In this document: positions 38,946 to 48,799 of the stretch, piece by piece
How positions within the stretch are numbered: the stretch's first letter is position 1
Layout: every line of letters begins with the position of its first letter
Origin: Streptomyces formicae
GTDB taxonomy: Bacteria; Actinomycetota; Actinomycetes; Streptomycetales; Streptomycetaceae
Assembly (NCBI RefSeq): GCF_002556545.1
Contig: NZ_CP022685.1
Location: 5,186,001-5,250,000, forward strand
DNA: 64,000 bases
Direction of reading: 5' to 3'
The notes under the pieces: generated by a model
Databases searched by the model: none
What the model saw: the letters and a program-made list of their open reading frames with translations, nothing else
Told to the model about the DNA's origin: nothing
Translations under genes and position numbers: made by a program

Positions 38946-40460
38946 GTGCCGGAGCTCAAGCCTTGGCAGCGGCCTCGGCAGCTGTGGAGACAGCTGCCCA
39001 AGCCCTCCGCCGTCAAGCTCCCCCGGGTTTCGGGGAAGCTCAAGACCTGGCAGCTCACGGCGGGTGCCGCCACCGTCGGCCTGGCGATCTCGGCCGGGGC
39101 GGTGGCCGCGGCCGGCCCTTGGGACTCCTCCGGCCAGCGTACGGCCGAGCGGGACTGGGCCGCTTCTCAGGAGGCCGGGGGTGGCGCAGATCACGGAGGT
39201 CGTACGCCGGGACGAGCCCCCAGCGCGCCCTCCGTGCTCGCCGGGCTCGGCGCGCCCGCGGGGACGGCGCCCGTGCCGACGGGACGGGCCCTGGCGGACG
39301 TCCTCGACCCGATCATGAAGGACCCCGCGCTCGGCCCCGAGAAGGCGGCCGTCGTGGTGGACGCGGCCTCCGGCAAGCGCGTCTACGACAAGGACGCGGA
39401 CAAGCTCCTGACGCCCGCCTCCACGATCAAGATCGCCACGGCGGTCGCGGCGCTCGGCTCCGTAGGACCCGATCACCGCATCACCACCAAGACGGTGATC
39501 GAGCCCGACACCGACGAGGTCGTCCTGGTCGGCGGCGGCGATCCCACGCTCACCGCCCGCAAGGACGGCCGCTACACCGACAGCGCGGCGAACCTGCGCA
39601 CCCTCGCCGAGGACACCGCCCGCGCCCTGAAGGCCCGCGACGTCGACGAGGTGACCCTCTCGTACGACACCTCGCTGTACTCGGGACCCGTGCAGCACCC
39701 GATCAGCCCGAACGAGAACATCACGCCGGTCAGCGCCCTGATGGTCGACGAGGGCCGCCTCGACGACTCCGTGAGCGGCCCCGCGCCGCGCACCGGGGAC
39801 CCGGCGGGCGACGCCGTGCGCAAGTTCGCGGGCTTCCTCAAGGACCACGGCGTCAAGACGAAGGGGGAGCCAGGGCCCTCCCAGGCGTCGGGCCGCGCCG
39901 AGTCCCTCGCCAAGACCGAGTCGCCGCCGCTGTCCTTCCTGGTCGAGCGGATGCTGACGCACAGCGACAACGACATCGCCGAGCACCTGGCACGCCAGAC
40001 GGCGCTGGCCGCCAAGGAGCCCGCCAGCTTCGACGGCGCGGGCAAGGCCACCCGCGCCGCGCTCGACAAGCTCGAACTCCCCGTCGGCGACGCCGTGTTC
40101 GCCGACGGCAGCGGCCTGGACCGCGCCGACCGGGCATCGGCCCTCCTGCTCACCGAACTCCTCGACCGCGCCGCCGACCCCGCCCGCCCCGAACTGCGCT
40201 CCGTCCTGACGGGCCTGCCCATCGCGGGCTTCACCGGCACCCTCGTCGACCGCTACCCCGAGGATTCCCCCGGCACCGGCCTCGTCCGCGCCAAGACCGG
40301 CACGCTCACCGGCGTGAACACCCTCTCCGGCACGGTCGTGGACGCCGACGGCCGCCTCCTGGTCTTCGCCTTCATGACCACGGGCACCACGGACGCGAAG
40401 GCGGCCCAGAAGGCCCTGGACCACATGGCCTCGACGGTGGCGAACTGCGGTTGCAGGTAG
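38946..40460 (+). CDS. dacB: D-alanyl-D-alanine carboxypeptidase/endopeptidase (PBP4, class C), 504 aa
   Basis: The three penicillin-binding motifs are in order: SxxK at S159-K162 (PASTIKIA), SxN at S340-N342 (HSDNDIAEHL) and KTG at 450-452 (RAKTGTLTG). A basic N-terminal tail with a membrane anchor at about 38-57 (AAATVGLAISAGAVAAAG) exports it. The insertion between SxxK and SxN, typical of PBP4, is present. It cuts terminal D-Ala or cross-bridges in peptidoglycan. GTG at 38946, with AAGGGG upstream. It begins a plus-strand run together with tilS, hpt and ftsH. Confidence 0.94.
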   Translation: MPELKPWQRPRQLWRQLPKPSAVKLPRVSGKLKTWQLTAGAATVGLAISAGAVAAAGPWDSSGQRTAERDWAASQEAGGGADHGGRTPGRAPSAPSVLAGLGAPAGTAPVPTGRALADVLDPIMKDPALGPEKAAVVVDAASGKRVYDKDADKLLTPASTIKIATAVAALGSVGPDHRITTKTVIEPDTDEVVLVGGGDPTLTARKDGRYTDSAANLRTLAEDTARALKARDVDEVTLSYDTSLYSGPVQHPISPNENITPVSALMVDEGRLDDSVSGPAPRTGDPAGDAVRKFAGFLKDHGVKTKGEPGPSQASGRAESLAKTESPPLSFLVERMLTHSDNDIAEHLARQTALAAKEPASFDGAGKATRAALDKLELPVGDAVFADGSGLDRADRASALLLTELLDRAADPARPELRSVLTGLPIAGFTGTLVDRYPEDSPGTGLVRAKTGTLTGVNTLSGTVVDADGRLLVFAFMTTGTTDAKAAQKALDHMASTVANCGCR

Positions 40461-40485
40461 TCGCTGGACGGTGGGGTGCCCCGTA

Positions 40486-40505
40486 AGGGGCGCGGGGAAC
40501 TGCGC
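40486..40505 (+). repeat. Dispersed intergenic 20-mer, copy 2 of 3
   Basis: Exact AGGGGCGCGGGGAACTGCGC, 25 bases after the dacB stop, same orientation relative to the upstream gene as the copy at 9499 is to the plus strand. Confidence 0.8.
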
Positions 40506-40624
40506 GACAAGCCACACGCGGCCCGCAGGCGAACGAACCCCCTGGGCCCCCTAGGGGCCCGCTCCGGGCCAGACCCGGGTCACAACCCCCTCCGCGTCGG
40601 GGAGGGACCACGTACCGTTGACGC

Positions 40625-41746
40625 ATGACGCGCATCGGTGGTGCCGAGATGGTCGACTGGAATCTCGCGGTCGCGACCGCGACGCGCCTGGTGCGCCCGG
40701 GCCCTGAGGTGAGCCGGGACGAGGCACGCGCCGTCGTCGCGGAGCTCCGCAAGCACGCCAAGTCCTCGGAGGAACACGTCCGTTCCTTCACGAGGATGGG
40801 CACGGACGAGATCCACGACACCCCCGTCCTCGTCGTGGACCGCGCGGGCTGGGTCCGGGCGAACGTGGCGGGCTTCCGCGCGCTCCTCAAGCCCCTCCTG
40901 GAGAAGATGCAGGACCGGCGGGGCTCGGGCCCCGGCGGCGCCGTGCTCGGCGCGGTCGGCGGCAAGGTGACGGGCGTGGAGCTGGGCATGCTCCTGTCCT
41001 TCCTGGCCTCCCGCGTCCTCGGGCAGTACGAGACCTTCGCCCCGGCCACCCGCGAGCTCCCCGCGGGGGCGAACGGCGGCGGCAGGCTCCTGCTCGTCGC
41101 GCCGAACATCGTGCACGTCGAGCGCGAACTGGACGTGGACCCCCACGACTTCCGGCTCTGGGTCTGCCTCCACGAGGAGACGCACCGCACCCAGTTCTCC
41201 GCCGTGCCCTGGCTCCGCGACCACATCGAAGGCGAGATCCAGTCGTTCCTCGGCGAGACCGAGGTCGACCCCATGACGGTCCTGGAGCGCGTCAGGGAGG
41301 CCGCCCAGTCGCTGGCGGGCGGACGCCCCGAGGGCGAGGAGGACGACGGCGGGCGCTCCCTCGTCGAGCTGGTGCAGACCCCCGCCCAGCGCGAGATCCT
41401 CGCCCGCCTCACGGCCGTGATGTCCCTCCTGGAGGGACACGCGGACTTCGTGATGGACGGCGTGGGACCCGCCGTCGTGCCCTCCGTCGCCGAGATCAGG
41501 GAGAAGTTCAAGGAGCGGCGCGCCCGCGGGGCGAGCCGCCTCGACCAGGCGCTGCGCAAGCTCCTCGGCCTCGACGCGAAATTGCGCCAATATCGCGACG
41601 GCGAGCGCTTCGTGCGCGCGGTCGTGGACGAGGTCGGCATGGACGGCTTCAACCGCGTCTGGACGTCTCCGAACACACTGCCCACCAAGGCGGAGATCGC
41701 CAAACCGGCGGACTGGGTCGCGAGGGTGCACCGTAAGGGAGAGTGA
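40625..41746 (+). CDS. Zinc-dependent metalloprotease of the DUF2342 (F420-associated) group, 373 aa
   Basis: The HExxH-like motif is H183-E-E-T-H187 in VCLHEETHRTQF, with a glycine-free helix after it; the third ligand is likely in LLEGHADFVMDG, near residue 280. The length and the terminal PTKAEIAKPADWVARV block fit the actinobacterial zincin-like family annotated as zinc-dependent metalloprotease or coenzyme F420 biosynthesis-associated protein. No signal peptide, so cytoplasmic. Function is not settled. ATG at 40625 has TACCGT a few bases upstream and no ribosome binding site, suggesting a leaderless start. Confidence 0.88.
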   Translation: MTRIGGAEMVDWNLAVATATRLVRPGPEVSRDEARAVVAELRKHAKSSEEHVRSFTRMGTDEIHDTPVLVVDRAGWVRANVAGFRALLKPLLEKMQDRRGSGPGGAVLGAVGGKVTGVELGMLLSFLASRVLGQYETFAPATRELPAGANGGGRLLLVAPNIVHVERELDVDPHDFRLWVCLHEETHRTQFSAVPWLRDHIEGEIQSFLGETEVDPMTVLERVREAAQSLAGGRPEGEEDDGGRSLVELVQTPAQREILARLTAVMSLLEGHADFVMDGVGPAVVPSVAEIREKFKERRARGASRLDQALRKLLGLDAKLRQYRDGERFVRAVVDEVGMDGFNRVWTSPNTLPTKAEIAKPADWVARVHRKGE

Positions 41747-41984
41747 GGGACCGGATGCGGCCGATGGCAGGAGAACGCCCCCGCAATCACCCGTCCGAGG
41801 GACCGTAGGCAATGGGTAGGCGTGCAATGCTCGGGGAACGGCTCGGCTCTGTCACCATCGACACACTCTGAGTGACCGAACTCAAGGGAAGCAGGGGCCC
41901 ACGGTGGGCCCCCGAAAGCCCCGAGTGGGTCCTGAGTGACTGATTCCGAGGCTCACCCCCCGAACTTCATGAAGGGAACCGGAC

Positions 41985-43016
41985 ATGGGTCCCCATCCTG
42001 CGGTCGCGGCGATACGCCTGGCGGTCCGCCGCGTACTCCACGACGTACTGACCGACGTACAGCGCAGCTCCGAGAACGACCCCCCACCCCCGCACGAGCA
42101 GGCCCGGCCGCTCGTGCTCGTCGCATGCTCCGGCGGCGCCGACTCCATGGCACTCGCCTCCGCCCTCGCCTTCGAGGCCCCCAAGCTCGGCATCCGCGCC
42201 GGCGGCGTCACCGTCGACCACGGCCTGCAACCGGGCTCGGACCTGCGCGCCGCCGAGGTCGTGGTGCGCATGACCGCGCTCGGCCTGACCCCGGCCGAGT
42301 CCTTCGCCGTGGACGTGGGCAGGGAAGGCGGTCCCGAGGCCGCCGCCCGTGACGCCCGCTACGCAGCCCTGGATGCCGCCGCCGAACGGCATTCAGCAGC
42401 CGCCGTCCTGCTCGGGCACACCCGCGACGACCAGGCGGAGACCGTCCTGCTCGGGCTCGCCCGCGGCTCCGGGATCCGCTCCCTGTCCGGAATGGCCGCG
42501 ACCTCGGGGGCCGCGGGACGTTACCGGCGACCCTTCCTGCACATCGACCGGCAGACCGCCCGCAAGGCCTGCATGGTCCAGTCGCTGCCCGTCTGGGACG
42601 ACCCGCACAACGCCGACCCGGCGTACACCCGTTCCCGGCTGCGCCACGAGGGCCTGCCCGCGCTGGAGAAGGCGCTCGGCAAAGGAGTCGTCGAAGCCCT
42701 CGCCCGTACGGCGCAGTTGTCCAGGGACGATGCCGACGCGCTCGACAGCTGGGCGGCCCAGGCCGAGACGAGCGTGCGGGACGCCACGGGCCTCCTGGAG
42801 TGCGCCAAGCTCTACGCCCTGCCGCCCGCCGTGCGCCGCCGCATCGTGCGCAGGGCCGCCATCGAGGCGGGCGCGCCCGCCGGTTCGCTGTTCGCCCGGC
42901 ACATCGAAGAGGTCGACCGTCTGATCACCGGCTGGCGCGGCCAGGGAGCCATCAATCTCCCGGGCAAAGTCGTGGCTCAGCGGCAGGGTGGCAGACTGGT
43001 GATCCGGCAAGGCTGA
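41985..43016 (+). CDS. tilS: tRNA(Ile)-lysidine synthetase, 343 aa
   Basis: The PP-loop SGGADS is at residues 49-54, followed by the family blocks [36 protein letters not shown] and [20 protein letters not shown], with the substrate-specificity domain beyond. It lysidinylates the wobble C34 of tRNA-Ile(CAU), which makes it decode AUA; the enzyme is essential in nearly all bacteria. ATG at 41985 follows AGGGAA. Next gene hpt begins 54 bases later. Confidence 0.96.
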   Translation: MGPHPAVAAIRLAVRRVLHDVLTDVQRSSENDPPPPHEQARPLVLVACSGGADSMALASALAFEAPKLGIRAGGVTVDHGLQPGSDLRAAEVVVRMTALGLTPAESFAVDVGREGGPEAAARDARYAALDAAAERHSAAAVLLGHTRDDQAETVLLGLARGSGIRSLSGMAATSGAAGRYRRPFLHIDRQTARKACMVQSLPVWDDPHNADPAYTRSRLRHEGLPALEKALGKGVVEALARTAQLSRDDADALDSWAAQAETSVRDATGLLECAKLYALPPAVRRRIVRRAAIEAGAPAGSLFARHIEEVDRLITGWRGQGAINLPGKVVAQRQGGRLVIRQG

Positions 43017-43070
43017 CGAGAGGCCACGTTCACCGTGCGCCCCGTGTGGCCGGTGTGACGACCGAAAGTG

Positions 43071-43631
43071 ATGCGGGTGGACGCGAAAGACATGGGCACC
43101 GACCTTCAGTCGGTGCTCATCACCAAGGAAGAGATCGACGCGAAGCTGGCCGAGCTGGCCGCGAAGGTCGACGCGGAGTACGCGGGCAAGGACCTGCTGA
43201 TCGTCGGCGTCCTCAAGGGCGCGGTGATGGTCATGGCGGACCTGGCGCGTGCGCTGTCCACCCCCGTCACGATGGACTGGATGGCCGTCTCGTCGTACGG
43301 GGCGGGCACGCAGTCCTCGGGCGTCGTCCGGATCCTCAAGGACCTGGACACCGACATCAAGGGCAAGCACGTCCTGATCGTCGAGGACATCATCGACTCC
43401 GGTCTGACGCTGTCCTGGCTGCTCTCCAACCTCGGTTCGCGCGAGCCCGCCTCCCTCGAGGTGTGCACGCTGCTCCGCAAGCCGGAGGCGGCGAAGGTCG
43501 CGATCGACGTGAAGTGGATCGGCTTCGACATCCCCAACGAGTTCGTCGTGGGATACGGCCTCGACTTCGCGGAGAAGTACCGCAACCTCCCGTTCGTCGG
43601 GACGCTCGCCCCGCACGTCTACGGAGGCTGA
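43071..43631 (+). CDS. hpt: Hypoxanthine phosphoribosyltransferase, 186 aa
   Basis: The PRPP loop [14 protein letters not shown], the flexible-loop [13 protein letters not shown] and the base-binding [16 protein letters not shown] are conserved. Salvages hypoxanthine and guanine to IMP and GMP. ATG at 43071 gives [14 protein letters not shown]; a GTG three bases earlier or the Met eight codons in are alternatives. It lies between tilS and ftsH, the common bacterial order. Confidence 0.96.
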   Translation: MRVDAKDMGTDLQSVLITKEEIDAKLAELAAKVDAEYAGKDLLIVGVLKGAVMVMADLARALSTPVTMDWMAVSSYGAGTQSSGVVRILKDLDTDIKGKHVLIVEDIIDSGLTLSWLLSNLGSREPASLEVCTLLRKPEAAKVAIDVKWIGFDIPNEFVVGYGLDFAEKYRNLPFVGTLAPHVYGG

Positions 43632-43815
43632 CGCTCCGTAAGCGCCCGCACGGCGTCGGGGAACCCTCACCCGTTTCCCGCCGTTGGAGCAAGGGAAGGC
43701 GGGATTGCCAGCACTCCCGTGCGGCTTCGGGTCACAATGCTGGGGTACCGTCCGAAGAACAGTCTTTATCAAACTCACTATGGCAGGAGGGACGGGGCGT
43801 CATCGCTCCGTATGG

Positions 43816-45840
43816 ATGGACGTGAAGCGATACTTCCGTGGGCCAGTCATGTGGATCGTGCTGGCCGTCCTTGCCGTGGTCGTGTTGATGCAGGTCGTCG
43901 GCTCGTCCGGTGGCTACAAGACGGTGGACACCGGCCAGGTCGTCCAGGCGATCAACGACAACAAGGTCGAATCAGCCAAGCTCACCACCGGTGACGAGCA
44001 GATCATCAAGGTCGAGCTCAAGGACGGCCAGAAGGTCAAGGACAGCAGCAAGATCCAGGCGAGCTACATCGGCGACCAGGGCGTCGACCTCGCCAAGTCC
44101 CTGCAGGCCAAGTACGAGAGCAAGGACATCCCGGACGGTTACACCGTCTCCCCGTCGAAGCAGAACCCGTTCGTCGGCATCCTGCTTTCGCTGCTCCCCT
44201 TCGTCCTCATCGTCGTCGTCTTCCTGTTCCTGATGAATCAGATGCAGGGCGGCGGCTCCCGGGTCATGCAGTTCGGGAAGTCCAAGGCCAAGCTCATCAC
44301 CAAGGACACCCCGAAGACGACCTTCTCCGATGTGGCGGGGTCCGACGAGGCGGTCGAGGAGCTCCACGAGATCAAGGAGTTCCTCCAGGAGCCGGCGAAG
44401 TTCCAGGCGGTCGGCGCCAAGATCCCCAAGGGCGTACTCCTCTACGGCCCGCCCGGTACGGGCAAGACGCTGCTCGCGCGTGCCGTCGCCGGTGAGGCCG
44501 GGGTGCCGTTCTACTCGATCTCCGGCTCCGACTTCGTCGAGATGTTCGTCGGTGTGGGTGCCTCCCGTGTGCGCGACCTCTTCGAGCAGGCCAAGGCGAA
44601 CGCCCCGGCGATCGTCTTCGTCGACGAGATCGACGCGGTGGGTCGCCACCGCGGTGCCGGTCTCGGCGGTGGCCACGACGAGCGCGAGCAGACGCTGAAC
44701 CAGCTGCTCGTCGAGATGGACGGCTTCGACGTGAAGGGCGGCGTCATCCTGATCGCCGCCACGAACCGGCCCGACATCCTCGACCCGGCGCTGCTCCGCC
44801 CGGGCCGTTTCGACCGGCAGATCGCCGTCGACCGTCCGGACATGATGGGCCGTCTGGAGATCCTCAAGGTCCACCAGAAGGGCAAGCCGGTCGCCCCGGA
44901 CGTCGATCTGGGCGCGGTGGCCAGGCGTACCCCGGGCTTCACGGGCGCCGACCTGTCGAACGTGCTGAACGAAGCGGCGCTCCTGACGGCGCGCAGCGAC
45001 AAGAAGCTGATCGACAACCACTCCCTCGACGAGGCGATCGACCGCGTCGTGGCGGGCCCGCAGAAGCGGACCCGGATCATGTCCGACAAGGAGAAGAAGA
45101 TCACCGCGTACCACGAGGGCGGCCACGCCCTGGTAGCGGCGGCCTCTCCGAACGCGGACCCGGTCCACAAGATCACGATCCTGTCCCGCGGCCGGGCCCT
45201 GGGTTACACCATGGTCCTGCCCGAAGAGGACAAGTACTCGACCACGCGCAACGAAATGCTCGACACCCTCGCGTACATGATGGGTGGGCGCGCGGCCGAG
45301 GAGCTCGTCTTCCACGACCCGACGACGGGCGCGGCGAACGACATCGAGAAGGCCACGGGCACGGCCCGCGCGATGGTCACGCAGTACGGCATGACCGAGC
45401 GGCTCGGCGCGATCAAGTTCGGCGGTGACAACACCGAGCCCTTCCTGGGCCGCGAGATGGGTCACCAGCGGGACTACTCGGAAGAGGTCGCCGCGCTGGT
45501 CGACGAAGAGGTCAAGAAGCTCATCGAGAACGCGCACAACGAAGCGTGGGAGATCCTCGTCGAGAACCGCGACATCCTCGACAACATGGTTCTCCAGCTG
45601 CTCGAGAAGGAGACCCTCGGCAAGGAAGAGATCGCCGAGATCTTCGCGGGCATCGTGAAGCGCCCGGCCCGCCCGGCGTGGACCGGCTCCTCGCGGCGCA
45701 CGCCCTCGACCCGCCCGCCGGTGCTCTCCCCCAGGGAGCTGTCACTGACGAACGGTGCGAACGGCGCCACCCCCGCGGTGACCGCCGGCACGACGGACCA
45801 GCCCGTCGAGGTGGTCCCGGAGGACCGTCCCGAGAGCTGA
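43816..45840 (+). CDS. ftsH: ATP-dependent zinc metalloprotease FtsH, 674 aa
   Basis: Two membrane helices (about 10-28 and 120-140) flank the extracytoplasmic domain. The AAA module has Walker A GPPGTGKT at 211-218, Walker [12 protein letters not shown] and the second-region SRH arginines ([10 protein letters not shown]). The peptidase zinc motif HEGGH is at 433-437, with the third ligand Asp near [10 protein letters not shown]. FtsH degrades membrane and regulatory proteins. ATG at 43816 starts [15 protein letters not shown], which agrees with Streptomyces orthologues; frame upstream is not conserved. The C-terminal 60 residues are a Thr/Pro/Ala-rich tail. Confidence 0.97.
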   Translation: MDVKRYFRGPVMWIVLAVLAVVVLMQVVGSSGGYKTVDTGQVVQAINDNKVESAKLTTGDEQIIKVELKDGQKVKDSSKIQASYIGDQGVDLAKSLQAKYESKDIPDGYTVSPSKQNPFVGILLSLLPFVLIVVVFLFLMNQMQGGGSRVMQFGKSKAKLITKDTPKTTFSDVAGSDEAVEELHEIKEFLQEPAKFQAVGAKIPKGVLLYGPPGTGKTLLARAVAGEAGVPFYSISGSDFVEMFVGVGASRVRDLFEQAKANAPAIVFVDEIDAVGRHRGAGLGGGHDEREQTLNQLLVEMDGFDVKGGVILIAATNRPDILDPALLRPGRFDRQIAVDRPDMMGRLEILKVHQKGKPVAPDVDLGAVARRTPGFTGADLSNVLNEAALLTARSDKKLIDNHSLDEAIDRVVAGPQKRTRIMSDKEKKITAYHEGGHALVAAASPNADPVHKITILSRGRALGYTMVLPEEDKYSTTRNEMLDTLAYMMGGRAAEELVFHDPTTGAANDIEKATGTARAMVTQYGMTERLGAIKFGGDNTEPFLGREMGHQRDYSEEVAALVDEEVKKLIENAHNEAWEILVENRDILDNMVLQLLEKETLGKEEIAEIFAGIVKRPARPAWTGSSRRTPSTRPPVLSPRELSLTNGANGATPAVTAGTTDQPVEVVPEDRPES

Positions 45841-45872
45841 TCCCGCGAGCCCTGAGCAGGCCCGGAATGGAT

Positions 45873-45913
45873 GCCGCGCCCCCCTGGTTTTAGCCTGGGG
45901 GGCGCGGCTTGTT
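45873..45913 (+). terminator. Terminator of ftsH with U-tract
   Basis: GCCGCGCCCCCC (45873-45884) and GGGGGGCGCGGC (45897-45908) form a 12-bp stem, extended by GG/CC after a T-T mismatch. TTGTTT follows directly, so this is a canonical rho-independent terminator. It separates ftsH from folE. Confidence 0.9.
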
Positions 45914-45984
45914 TCGTACGCCCGCAATTGGCACGCTCACTCCCGCGCACGGCAGGCGCGGGAACGTAGAGGAACGAGGCACAG

Positions 45985-46590
45985 ATGACCGACCCCGTGA
46001 CGCTGGACGGCGAGGGCGCGATCGGCGAGTTCGACGAGAAGCGGGCCGAGAACGCCGTGCGTGAGCTCCTGATCGCCGTGGGGGAGGACCCCGACAGGGA
46101 GGGGCTTCGGGAGACTCCCGGGCGCGTGGCGCGGGCGTACAAGGAGATATTCGCCGGGCTGTGGCAGAAGCCGGAGGACGTCCTGACGACGACGTTCGAT
46201 CTCGGCCACGACGAGATGGTCCTGGTGAAGGACATCGAGGTGACCTCATGCTGCGAGCATCATCTGGTCCCGTTCAGGGGCCTTGCGCACGTGGGCTACA
46301 TCCCGTCCGCCAGCGGCAAGATCACGGGACTGTCGAAGCTGGCGCGGCTCGTGGACGTCTACGCTCGGCGCCCCCAAGTGCAGGAGCGGATGACGACCCA
46401 GATCGCGGACTCGCTGATGGGCATCCTGGAGCCGCGTGGCGTCATTGTCGTCGTCGAGTGCGAGCACATGTGCATGTCGATGCGAGGTATCCGTAAGCCG
46501 GGCGCCAAGACGATCACCTCGGCGGTGCGCGGGCAGCTGCGCGATCCCGCGACGCGCAACGAGGCGATGAGCCTGATCATGGCGCGATAG
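45985..46590 (+). CDS. folE: GTP cyclohydrolase I, 201 aa
   Basis: Converts GTP to dihydroneopterin triphosphate, the first step of folate synthesis. Zinc ligands are C90 and H93 in [10 protein letters not shown], and C163 in [30 protein letters not shown] and [22 protein letters not shown] (split) are invariant blocks. ATG at 45985. It is convergent with the folK-folB-folP operon. Its own downstream gap holds the promoter of the homing-endonuclease-like gene. Confidence 0.97.
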   Translation: MTDPVTLDGEGAIGEFDEKRAENAVRELLIAVGEDPDREGLRETPGRVARAYKEIFAGLWQKPEDVLTTTFDLGHDEMVLVKDIEVTSCCEHHLVPFRGLAHVGYIPSASGKITGLSKLARLVDVYARRPQVQERMTTQIADSLMGILEPRGVIVVVECEHMCMSMRGIRKPGAKTITSAVRGQLRDPATRNEAMSLIMAR

Positions 46591-46595
46591 CCGGA

Positions 46596-46618
46596 TTGTC
46601 AGTACTGCCCGATACCCT
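46596..46618 (+). promoter_or_regulatory. RecA-NDp/PafBC-type DNA-damage promoter in front of the Hint-LAGLIDADG gene
   Basis: TTGTCAGTA (46596-46604), eight bases, then TACCCT (46613-46618). The pattern TTGTCRGTG-N8-TAnnnT is the RecA-independent DNA-damage promoter class of actinobacteria (also described for Streptomyces recA); only the ninth base deviates. The initiation site should be near 46625, 36 bases before the GTG. Confidence 0.6.
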
Positions 46619-46660
46619 CCCCGGCCAGTGGAGTTGGTCGCTGGTCGAAGGGGGATCGCG

Positions 46661-47650
46661 GTGGGATACGGGCTGCCCAGCAACCAAACGGTGAACGCCG
46701 TGGGCGGGCGGCAGCGTGCGCGGGACATTCGTGTCGGTTCCAGGCTCTGGACGTTGGACGGCGAACGCACGGTGCAGACGACCGTCACGGAAGTGGAGGT
46801 CGTCAAGGCGAGAGAAGTCGTGGACGTCGTGGCTGACGGCGTGACGCTGACCGTTGCCGCGGACCAGATGCTCGGTGCGCCCGACGGATGGGTTCACGCC
46901 CGGGACGCCGCGGACACGGTGCTCGCGTGGACCCCGGCACGCAAGTTGTGCCGAGCACGTCTGACGATCAGGCCGGGCTACGAGTTCGGGTATCTGATCG
47001 GCGCCACGTGTTCGGACGGCACGGTCGGCGTGAACTACGTTTCGCTGGTCGTCAATGACGAACGGTTCGCCCAGCGGTACGCGCGGTGCTTGACCGTTGC
47101 CACGGGCCTGAGCGCCGGGCTCGAGCCCGTGACGCGCCCGTCCGGGTACCTGCGACGGCAGGTACCCGGTTATCGGGTCCGCGTCGTGTCGTCCTACCTG
47201 GCGGATGTGCTGAGGCAGTACGTGGGCGGTGATGCCCACCATCTAAGGCAGGGGTTTCCGCGCGTGGTGCTTCGGGATCCGGAGACCTTCCAGGGTTTCC
47301 TGGACGGCTACACGGACGGCGACGGATACCTCATCAAGACCTGGCCAGGGCGAGTACTGGTCAGCGCCAACGTTCCCTTCCTCACCGAGCTCGCCCGGAT
47401 CGTGGGTGCGAGGTTCACGCCCCGAGCTGACGGGCGGGCTTCGAGGCTCATCATCACCGACCGATGGCCTTCACGCGGGACGTTCAGGCCGGAGCAGCAT
47501 CCGATCCAGCTGCGTGAGTCCGGCTGGTCCCAGGTGCACGCGGTACGGCGTCGTGAGGCTGGGGACAAGCCGTTCACCCTGTACGGGTTCCGGCTCGCCC
47601 CCTACCCCAGCTTCCTGGTCAACGGTCACTTGGCCCGACAGCAGTGGTGA
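46661..47650 (+). CDS. Free-standing Hint-domain LAGLIDADG homing endonuclease, 329 aa
   Basis: The layout is that of an intein without host protein. Residues 10-90 resemble the Hint N-terminal blocks: TVNAVGGRQRARDIRVG, then LWTLDGERTVQ and DGVTLTVAADQMLGAPDGW (block B). Two LAGLIDADG motifs follow: FGYLIGATCSDG (109-120) and FQGFLDGYTDGDG (210-222). The end LYGFRLAPYPSFLVNGHLAR resembles intein blocks F/G. Splicing residues are missing: no Cys/Ser/Thr at position 1 before GYGLP, block B has D68 where TxxH is expected, and RQQW replaces the terminal His-Asn. So it should not splice but may still cut DNA. GTG at 46661 follows GGGGGA by five bases. It sits between folE and the convergent DUF3180 gene (four bases away). 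Confidence 0.85.
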   Translation: MGYGLPSNQTVNAVGGRQRARDIRVGSRLWTLDGERTVQTTVTEVEVVKAREVVDVVADGVTLTVAADQMLGAPDGWVHARDAADTVLAWTPARKLCRARLTIRPGYEFGYLIGATCSDGTVGVNYVSLVVNDERFAQRYARCLTVATGLSAGLEPVTRPSGYLRRQVPGYRVRVVSSYLADVLRQYVGGDAHHLRQGFPRVVLRDPETFQGFLDGYTDGDGYLIKTWPGRVLVSANVPFLTELARIVGARFTPRADGRASRLIITDRWPSRGTFRPEQHPIQLRESGWSQVHAVRRREAGDKPFTLYGFRLAPYPSFLVNGHLARQQW

Positions 47651-47654
47651 GCGC

Positions 47655-48140
47655 CTATGCCGCCGGCGCCGCCCCCGCGTCCTCGTCGTCGTCCTCAGGG
47701 AGCTTGCAGACCCGCTCCATGAAGAAGGCGGCCGCGATGACGGCGATGCCCATCAGGACCGAGAGCCCGGCGTAGATCGCCTGGTCGCGGCGTGCGGGGA
47801 TGTCGAGGAACTCCAGCATGAACACGCCCACGCCGCCGTACATCCCCGCGACGAGGGCCGCGACGAGGGCGCTCGCCTGGCCGAAGACCAGGGCGCGCGC
47901 GGCCATCATCGGGTCCACGCCCTTCGCGTCGGGGCGGCGCTCGCGCTGGGCGCGCAGCCGGGACCGCAGTGAGAGCGCCGTCGCCAGCAGGACGACGGCG
48001 ATCACCGCGAGCACGATGGGCGCGGCCAGCGGGACCCGCGGCAGCGTGCCGAGGGAGTCCCACAGGCGGGCGCCCGACCAGGACAGCACTCCGGCCACGG
48101 CGAAGAGGCCGGCCAGCGTCCTGATGCGCAGTTGCTTCAC
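47655..48140 (-). CDS. DUF3180 membrane protein, 161 aa
   Basis: Four hydrophobic helices are seen: LAGLFAVAGVLSWSGARLW, PIVLAVIAVVLLATALSL, ASALVAALVAGMYGGVGVFM and GLSVLMGIAVIAAAFFME. The family is found with folate genes across actinobacteria but has no assigned role. The conserved MMAARALVFGQASAL loop is present. GTG at 48140. It is the last gene of the folP-NTF2-folB-folK-DUF3180 run on this strand, 47 bases after folK. Confidence 0.9.
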   Translation of the reverse strand: MKQLRIRTLAGLFAVAGVLSWSGARLWDSLGTLPRVPLAAPIVLAVIAVVLLATALSLRSRLRAQRERRPDAKGVDPMMAARALVFGQASALVAALVAGMYGGVGVFMLEFLDIPARRDQAIYAGLSVLMGIAVIAAAFFMERVCKLPEDDDEDAGAAPAA

Positions 48141-48187
48141 GGGTGACCCTTCATCGGCTTGCTTTCCTCGACCGCCTTCTCCAACGA

Positions 48188-48799
48188 CTACTCCGGCAGC
48201 CGGAGTTCCAGGTCGGCGCGGGGCAGTACGCCGTCGCGGCCGACACCGGCGAGCAGCTCGGCCACCGGGCCGCGTCCCGCGACCTGGGCCTCGGGCTCCA
48301 CGTCGTGCCAGGGGGCGAGCACGAAGGCGCGTTCGTGCGCGCGCGGGTGGGGCAGCGTGAGCACCGGGTCGTCGGAGATCACGTCGGCGTACGCCACGAT
48401 GTCCACGTCGATCGTGCGGGGGCCCCAGTGCTCGTCGCGTACGCGGTGGAAGGCTTCCTCGACCGCGTGCGCGCGCTCCAGGAGGGAGGCGGGCGGCAGG
48501 GTCGTCTTCACCACGACGACCGCGTTGAAGTACGAGGGCTGGGTGCCGGGCTCGACGCCCCAGGGCTCGGTCTCGTACACCGGGGAGACGGCCTTGACGC
48601 GCAGCCCCGGGGTGTCCTCCAGGGCGTCGATGGCGCCCTGGAGGGTCTCCAGGCGGTTGCCCAGGTTGCTGCCGAGGGAGATCACGGCGCGCTTGGGGTT
48701 GGACAGGGTGGTGTCCGCGGCGTCCACCTGCTCGACCACGGAGGTGGGCACCGGCTGGACGGTCGGGTCGCTCTGACCCGCTTTGAAGGGCGCAGTCAT
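48188..48799 (-). CDS. folK: 6-hydroxymethyl-7,8-dihydropterin pyrophosphokinase, 203 aa
   Basis: Transfers pyrophosphate from ATP to the pterin precursor, just before FolP. The conserved blocks are AVISLGSNLGNRLETLQGAI, VSPVYETEPWG, SYFNAVVVVKT and GPRTIDVDIVAY followed by LPHPRAHERAFVL. The first 36 residues are an extra variable region. ATG at 48799 overlaps the folB stop by ATGA. Confidence 0.96.
   Translation of the reverse strand: MTAPFKAGQSDPTVQPVPTSVVEQVDAADTTLSNPKRAVISLGSNLGNRLETLQGAIDALEDTPGLRVKAVSPVYETEPWGVEPGTQPSYFNAVVVVKTTLPPASLLERAHAVEEAFHRVRDEHWGPRTIDVDIVAYADVISDDPVLTLPHPRAHERAFVLAPWHDVEPEAQVAGRGPVAELLAGVGRDGVLPRADLELRLPE

Noticed and set aside
36959..40486. An 1175-codon open frame on the plus strand across the ThrE-like exporter, ppa and dacB
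   Set aside because: It is antisense to two certain genes, and its composition (Arg, Gly, His-rich) is that of a shadow frame.
46661..47650. Self-splicing intein with host exteins
   Set aside because: No extein coding sequence on either side, no nucleophile at residue 1, no block B His and no terminal Asn.
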